Assembly: GCA_009782085.1 (NCBI GenBank)
Contig: WQUN01000247.1
Coordinates: forward strand, 1-8,701
Direction: 5' to 3'
DNA from: Bacillota bacterium
GTDB taxonomy: Bacteria > Bacillota > Clostridia > Lachnospirales > WQUN01
Length of the DNA stretch: 8,701 nt
Shown here: piece by piece, positions 4,686 through 8,701 of the stretch
Layout of the letters: every line of letters begins with the position of its first letter
Position numbering within the stretch: the first letter of the stretch is position 1
Notes under the pieces: generated by a model
What the model was told of the DNA's origin: nothing
What the model saw: only the letters and a program-made list of their open reading frames with translations
Database searches by the model: none
Made by a program: the position numbers and the translations under genes

Positions 4686-5438
4686 ATGGTAGTCTTCGAC
4701 CGTCCCAAATCCCTCTCCCCCGTCCCCCTTTCCTACTGCCCGGGCTGCACGCACGGGATAATCCACCGCCTCGCGGCGGACGCCATAGACACCCTCGGCG
4801 TGGCGGGGCGGGCGATCGGGGTCGCGCCCGTCGGGTGCTCGGTGCTCGCGTATAACTTTTTCGAGTGTGACATGATCCAGGCCGCTCACGGCCGCGCGCC
4901 CGCCGTGGCCACGGGCCTCAAGCGGGCGAACCCGGAGAGCGTGGTCTTCACCTACCAGGGCGACGGCGACCTGGCCGCCATCGGCACGGCGGAGATCGTC
5001 CACGCCGCGGCCAGGGGCGAGAACATCACCGTCATTTTTGTGAACAACGCGGTCTACGGCATGACGGGCGGCCAGATGGCCCCCACGACCTTGCCGGGCC
5101 AGACGACGCAGACCTCCCCCTACGGCAGGGACGCGCGGACGGCGGGCCTGCCGGTCAAGGTCTGCGAGATGCTCGCGCAACTCGACGGCTCGGTCTATAT
5201 CGAGCGGGTCTCCGTGGACAGCGTTAAAAACGTCAACCGCGCCAAAAAGGCCATTCAGAAGGCGTTCCGATACCAGATAGAGAACCGGGGCTTCTCGCTG
5301 ATAGAGGTCATCTCCTCCTGCCCGACTTACTGGGGCCTGGATCCCGTCAAAGCCCTGGACTGGGCGCGCGAGCGAATGCTGGTCTACTATCCGCTCGGAG
5401 TGTACAAGGACAAGGAGGCGGCGGCCGATGGAAAATAA
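4686..5438 (+). CDS. korB: 2-oxoacid:ferredoxin oxidoreductase, beta (TPP-binding) subunit
   Basis: This 250-residue subunit holds the thiamine pyrophosphate diphosphate site and one iron-sulfur cluster. The TPP motif is GDGD (92-95) followed 25 residues later by NN (120-121) in IFVNNAVYGMTGGQ. The cluster cysteines expected in this family are visible as Cys18 and Cys21 (YCPGCTHG), Cys51 (VGCS) and Cys212 (SSCPTYWG). The start at ATG 4686 is fixed by AGGAGG at 4674-4679, six bases upstream; the in-frame ATG at 4659 lies inside the palindrome and has no ribosome site. The gene overlaps korC by 11 bases. Its normal neighbour korA is separated from it by the toxin-antitoxin island, so its expression depends either on readthrough of the palindrome or on an unseen promoter. 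Composition returns to the GC-rich style of korA. Confidence 0.95.
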   Translation: MVVFDRPKSLSPVPLSYCPGCTHGIIHRLAADAIDTLGVAGRAIGVAPVGCSVLAYNFFECDMIQAAHGRAPAVATGLKRANPESVVFTYQGDGDLAAIGTAEIVHAAARGENITVIFVNNAVYGMTGGQMAPTTLPGQTTQTSPYGRDARTAGLPVKVCEMLAQLDGSVYIERVSVDSVKNVNRAKKAIQKAFRYQIENRGFSLIEVISSCPTYWGLDPVKALDWARERMLVYYPLGVYKDKEAAADGK

Positions 5439-5961
5439 GATACTGCTGACGGGCTTCGGAGGGCAGGGGATCCAGTTCGCCGGGAAATTCCTGTCGCACG
5501 TGGGGGTGCATCTGGGCAAGAACATCACCTTGCTTCCGTCCTACGGCCCGGAGACCCGCGGCGGCACGTCATACTGCGGCGTCGTGATCTCCGACGGGGA
5601 GATTTACTCCCCGCTGGTGACGGCCCCAGACACGCTCGTCTGCATGAACGCGCCGTCGCTGGACAAGTTCGAGGGCGCGGTCGTCCCCGGCGGGCTGATA
5701 TTCACGGACAGTTCGCTTATCGACGGGGCGGTCTCCAGGACGGACGTGCGCGAGGTGCGCGTCCCCGCCACGAAGCTCGCCGACGACAGCGGGATAAAAG
5801 CCATGGCGAACATGGTCATTCTCGGGAAATTGGCGAGGGAGACGGACCTCTGCGGCATGGAGGCGTTTGAGGAAGTCATGAAGGAGGTCGTCTCCGAGAA
5901 AAAGAAAGACCTCTTCGAGGCGAATATGAAAGCGCTGGAGATCGGATACGAATACCGTTGA
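5428..5961 (+). CDS. korC: 2-oxoacid:ferredoxin oxidoreductase, gamma subunit
   Basis: This 177-residue protein is the gamma domain of the pyruvate:ferredoxin oxidoreductase superfamily, thought to help bind coenzyme A. It shows GFGGQGI near the N-terminus (9-15) and SYGPETRGGTSYC (38-50), both characteristic of this subunit. The length is typical. The ATG at 5428 has GGAGG at 5414-5418 nine bases upstream, inside the end of korB, and the 11-base overlap implies coupled translation. It is the last gene of the operon. No clear terminator follows it before mutS. Confidence 0.94.
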   Translation: MENKILLTGFGGQGIQFAGKFLSHVGVHLGKNITLLPSYGPETRGGTSYCGVVISDGEIYSPLVTAPDTLVCMNAPSLDKFEGAVVPGGLIFTDSSLIDGAVSRTDVREVRVPATKLADDSGIKAMANMVILGKLARETDLCGMEAFEEVMKEVVSEKKKDLFEANMKALEIGYEYR

Positions 5962-6006
5962 AAAGCATAGTCTTGGCAGATACCATGCAATAATGTCCTA
6001 ATATAT

Positions 6007-6055
6007 TATCCAGTTTCCAGTTTCCAGTTTCCAGTTTCTAGCTTCTAGCATCCAG
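6007..6055 (+). repeat. Seven-unit tandem repeat of a 7-base motif upstream of mutS
   Basis: Seven consecutive heptamers read TATCCAG, TTTCCAG three times, TTTCTAG, CTTCTAG and CATCCAG. The three central units are identical and the outer ones each differ by one or two bases. The last unit ends 11 bases before the mutS ATG, and its AG begins the AGGA that could serve as ribosome site. Similar TTTCCAG arrays recur in other Clostridia-like genomes as far as I remember. Copy number could change by slippage and alter the mutS leader. The units are too short and unspaced to be a CRISPR. Confidence 0.9.
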
Positions 6056-6066
6056 GATGGTGTCCC

Positions 6067-8701
6067 ATGCCGCAGTATACTCCGATGATGGAGCAGTATT
6101 TCGAGATAAAGTCCAAGTATAAGCATTGCCTGCTGTTCTTCCGCCTCGGCGATTTTTACGAGCTTTTCTTCGACGACGCGGTCACGGCCTCGAAGGAGCT
6201 GGATCTGGTGCTGACCGGGCGCGACTGCGGCATGGAGGAGCGCGCGCCGATGTGCGGCGTTCCGTTCCACTCGGCCGACGCCTATGTCGCCAAACTCGTG
6301 GAGAAGGGCTATAAGGTCGCCATCTGCGAGCAGACGGAGGACCCCCGCTTCACAAAGACGCTCGTCAAGCGGGAGGTCATACGGGTCGTGACTCCGGGCA
6401 CCGTCACGGACCAGAAGATGCTCGACGAAAGCAGGAACAACTACATAATGTGCGTGTACGAGGACAAAAACGGCTTCGGCCTGGCCGCCTGCGACGTGAC
6501 GACGGGCGAGTTCGCCGCCGCCTCGTTCCCGGCGGGCGAAATCGGGCGTCTTTTCGACGAGGTCGCGCGGTTTTACCCCGCGGAGATGATCACGAACGAA
6601 GCCTTTTCCGGCAGGCAAAAGGTGGAGAGCCTTTTCCGGCTCAAGCCCTCCGTATACCATTCCTGGGCGTTTTACCCCGCAAACGCGTATAAAAAGCTGA
6701 CGGGGCACTTCAACGTCCTTAACCTCTCCGGCTTCGGCGTCGCGGAGAACAGCCGCGAGGCCGCGGCGGCGGGCGCCTTGCTCGAATATCTCGAGGAGAC
6801 GCAGAAGAACGGCCTCTCCCAGATCGTCAGGCTCAGGCGCTACGAGAGCGGCGAGAACATGGTCATCGACATGGCCTCCCGCCGGAACCTGGAGCTGACC
6901 GAGACGATCCGCGACCGCTCCAAGAAAAACTCCCTTCTGGGCGCGCTCGATTCCACGAACACGGCGATGGGCGCGCGGACCCTGCGGAGCTGGGTGGAGC
7001 TTCCGCTGACGGACAGGGCGCAGATCGACAAAAGGCTCGACGCGGTCGAAAACCTCAAAGACAACGCCCTCCTGCGGGAGGAACTGAAAGAGCTTCTGAA
7101 CACCGTTTTGGACATCGAGCGCATAATGACAAAGATCGTCTACAACACGGCCAACTGCCGGGATTTGGCCGCGCTCAAAAGCTCTATACGCAATTTCCCG
7201 CACATAAAAAACCTGCTCGCCGAATTCAGCGCGCCGCTTTTCAAGGAGATGCGCGAGAACTTCGACGAACTGTCGGATATATACGGAAGAATAGAAAAGA
7301 CGATCGCGGACGACCCTCCGGCCGGACTGCGCGAGGGCGGCTTCATCAAGGACGGCTTCAACGCGGAGCTGGACGCCTATCGGGACGCCAAGAACAGCGG
7401 CAGCCGGTGGCTCCGCGACCTGGAGGCCGGCGAGCGGGAGGCCACGGGCGTAAAGACGCTGAAAATCCGGTACAACAAGGTGTTCGGCTACTACATAGAG
7501 ATAACGAACTCCTACCTCAACATGGCCCCGGCGCGTTACATCCGGCGGCAGACGCTGGCCAACTGCGAAAGGTTCGTGACGGAGGAACTGAAAAAGATCG
7601 AGGAGACCATCCTGGGCGCGGACGAAAAGGCCGCAGACCTGGAGTACGAGCTCTACGCGGCCCTTCGCCTGGAGGTGGCGGAGGCCGTGGAGAGGGTGCA
7701 GCTTTGCGCGTATATGGTCGGCATAATGGACGCGCTGGCGTCTCTGGCGGACGCGGCGGACAGGTTCCGCTACTGCCGGCCTGTTGTTACCGACGGCGGG
7801 GAGATCAGAATCACCGGCGGCAGGCATCCCGTCGTCGAGCGCATGGGCGCAGGGGCCTTCGTGCCGAACGACACCTTTCTCGACCTCGGCGAAAACCGCC
7901 TGGCGGTCATCACCGGGCCGAACATGGCCGGCAAGTCCACGTACATGCGGCAGGTGGCGCTGATCGTGCTGATGGCGCAGATCGGGAGCTTCGTCCCGGC
8001 GGAGAGGGCCGAGATCGGCCTCGTGGACAGGATATTCACAAGGGTCGGCGCGTCCGACGATCTGGCTACCGGTCAGAGCACCTTCATGGTCGAGATGACC
8101 GAGGTGGCGAACATCCTGAACAACGCCACGGGCAAAAGCCTGATAATCCTGGACGAGATCGGCCGCGGGACAAGCACCTTCGACGGGCTGTCGATCGCGT
8201 GGTCCGTTATGGAATACATAGCCGGCGAGAAGAGCCTCGGCGCGAAAACGCTCTTCGCCACGCATTATCACGAGCTGACGGAGCTCGAGGGCAAGGTCGG
8301 CGGGGTCAAAAACTACCGCGTGACCGTGGCGGAGCAGGGCGAGGATATCATCTTCCTGCGCAAGGTCGAGCGCGGCGGGGCGGACAGGAGCTACGGCATA
8401 CAGGTGGCCCGGCTGGCCGGGCTGCCGCCGAAGGTCCTGAAGCGGGCGAAAGACATACTTCGCGCCTTGAGCGAGGCCGACATAGCGGGGGGAGCGCCGG
8501 ACGCGGAAGGAGAGGCCGAAGAGACGGCCGTCGGAGGCGCGGCCGGCCCGGGCATTGCGGACGAGGCGGGCGAAAGCGAGCCGGTCGTGTACTACGGAAA
8601 GAGGAAAAAACCCGAAAATGCCAACAGGATCATAATCCGCGAGATTTTACAGATTGACACGAAAAAGATGAGCGTGCGGGAGGTGCTGAGGGCGGTGGAC
8701 A
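6067..8701 (+). CDS. mutS: DNA mismatch repair protein MutS (3' end missing)
   Basis: The frame is open without a stop from ATG 6067 to the right edge, giving 878 codons. MutS recognises mismatched or looped bases in DNA and starts repair with MutL. The mismatch-contacting Phe-x-Glu is in GDFYE (Phe30, Glu32). The ATPase has Walker A TGPNMAGKST (616-625), LDEIGRGTST with the Walker B Asp696 and Glu697, and THYHEL with His733. The C-terminus has an acidic, Ala/Gly-rich linker of about 40 residues (about 800-840), then IIIREILQIDTKKMSVREVL, the small C-terminal helical segment, so only a few residues are probably missing. AGGA at 6054-6057 is a modest ribosome site nine bases ahead, partly made by the tandem repeat. 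ATG 6057 is out of frame. mutL often follows mutS, but that lies outside the window. Confidence 0.97.
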   Translation, partial: MPQYTPMMEQYFEIKSKYKHCLLFFRLGDFYELFFDDAVTASKELDLVLTGRDCGMEERAPMCGVPFHSADAYVAKLVEKGYKVAICEQTEDPRFTKTLVKREVIRVVTPGTVTDQKMLDESRNNYIMCVYEDKNGFGLAACDVTTGEFAAASFPAGEIGRLFDEVARFYPAEMITNEAFSGRQKVESLFRLKPSVYHSWAFYPANAYKKLTGHFNVLNLSGFGVAENSREAAAAGALLEYLEETQKNGLSQIVRLRRYESGENMVIDMASRRNLELTETIRDRSKKNSLLGALDSTNTAMGARTLRSWVELPLTDRAQIDKRLDAVENLKDNALLREELKELLNTVLDIERIMTKIVYNTANCRDLAALKSSIRNFPHIKNLLAEFSAPLFKEMRENFDELSDIYGRIEKTIADDPPAGLREGGFIKDGFNAELDAYRDAKNSGSRWLRDLEAGEREATGVKTLKIRYNKVFGYYIEITNSYLNMAPARYIRRQTLANCERFVTEELKKIEETILGADEKAADLEYELYAALRLEVAEAVERVQLCAYMVGIMDALASLADAADRFRYCRPVVTDGGEIRITGGRHPVVERMGAGAFVPNDTFLDLGENRLAVITGPNMAGKSTYMRQVALIVLMAQIGSFVPAERAEIGLVDRIFTRVGASDDLATGQSTFMVEMTEVANILNNATGKSLIILDEIGRGTSTFDGLSIAWSVMEYIAGEKSLGAKTLFATHYHELTELEGKVGGVKNYRVTVAEQGEDIIFLRKVERGGADRSYGIQVARLAGLPPKVLKRAKDILRALSEADIAGGAPDAEGEAEETAVGGAAGPGIADEAGESEPVVYYGKRKKPENANRIIIREILQIDTKKMSVREVLRAVD

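Noticed and set aside
4656..5528. Open frame of 290 codons on the - strand opposite korB
   Set aside because: It is antisense to korB and shows no motif; it is explained by the high GC third positions of korB.
5965..5988. Terminator after korC
   Set aside because: Only GCAT/ATGC can pair around a large loop and no T-run follows; too weak to call.
5973..6009. Promoter for mutS (TTGGCA with TAATAT or TATTAT)
   Set aside because: TTGGCA is a good -35, but the nearest plausible -10 boxes are 20 or more bases away; a mutS promoter in this gap is likely but not located.
6007..6055. CRISPR-like array
   Set aside because: The units are 7 bases long and directly adjacent, without spacers.
5998..8271. 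Open frame of 757 codons on the - strand opposite mutS
   Set aside because: It is a GC-rich shadow of mutS. Its product is rich in Arg, Val, His and Leu, has no recognisable motif, and runs into the TTTCCAG repeat at its end.
7407..8657. Open frame of 416 codons on the + strand within mutS
   Set aside because: The product is almost only Arg, Gly and Ala in low-complexity order; the true frame here carries Walker A, Walker B and THYHEL motifs of MutS.

Overview
The window reads as a chromosomal segment of a fairly GC-rich anaerobic bacterium, most likely a Clostridia-type member of the Bacillota, and possibly a metagenome-assembled genome. The clues are a ferredoxin-dependent 2-oxoacid oxidoreductase operon (an oxygen-sensitive anaerobic enzyme), AGGAGG-type ribosome binding sites, frequent TTG/GTG starts, and short dispersed repeats of a kind often seen in such genomes. 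The taxonomy is an inference; no rRNA or tRNA gene is present.

Layout. At the left edge is the 3' part of a 23S rRNA uracil-C5 methyltransferase gene (rlmD type, + strand). Facing it on the - strand is a small class I SAM-dependent methyltransferase whose last codons and stop lie inside a short dispersed repeat. A divergent intergenic region (about 1423-1568) carries a promoter for each direction. Rightward, an operon begins with a ParA/MinD-like P-loop ATPase, then a two-cluster ferredoxin subunit (korD) and the alpha subunit (korA/vorB) of a 2-oxoacid:ferredoxin oxidoreductase. The beta (korB) and gamma (korC) subunits follow only after an interruption of about 1.07 kb.

The interruption (about 3598-4673) is the most unusual part. 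It begins with a 72-codon putative antitoxin overlapping the end of korA. Next is a well-placed but very short PIN-domain (VapC-like) start that ends after 25 codons. Then comes an intact MntA/HepT-type pair (a minimal nucleotidyltransferase and a HEPN RNase-like toxin) with visibly lower GC. It closes with a nested palindrome whose right end abuts the korB ribosome binding site. It looks like two layers of toxin-antitoxin genes between subunits of one enzyme, with the MNT/HEPN pair apparently having replaced most of vapC.

After korC comes a 105-base gap with seven copies of a 7-base tandem repeat. mutS (DNA mismatch repair) follows and runs off the right edge close to its expected end.

How the genes work together: korD-korA-korB-korC should form one enzyme oxidising a 2-oxoacid (branched-chain 2-oxoacid or 2-oxoglutarate) to an acyl-CoA with reduction of ferredoxin, and the ATPase is a probable accessory protein. 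The toxin-antitoxin genes would be carried on the same transcript unless the palindrome or an internal promoter separates them.
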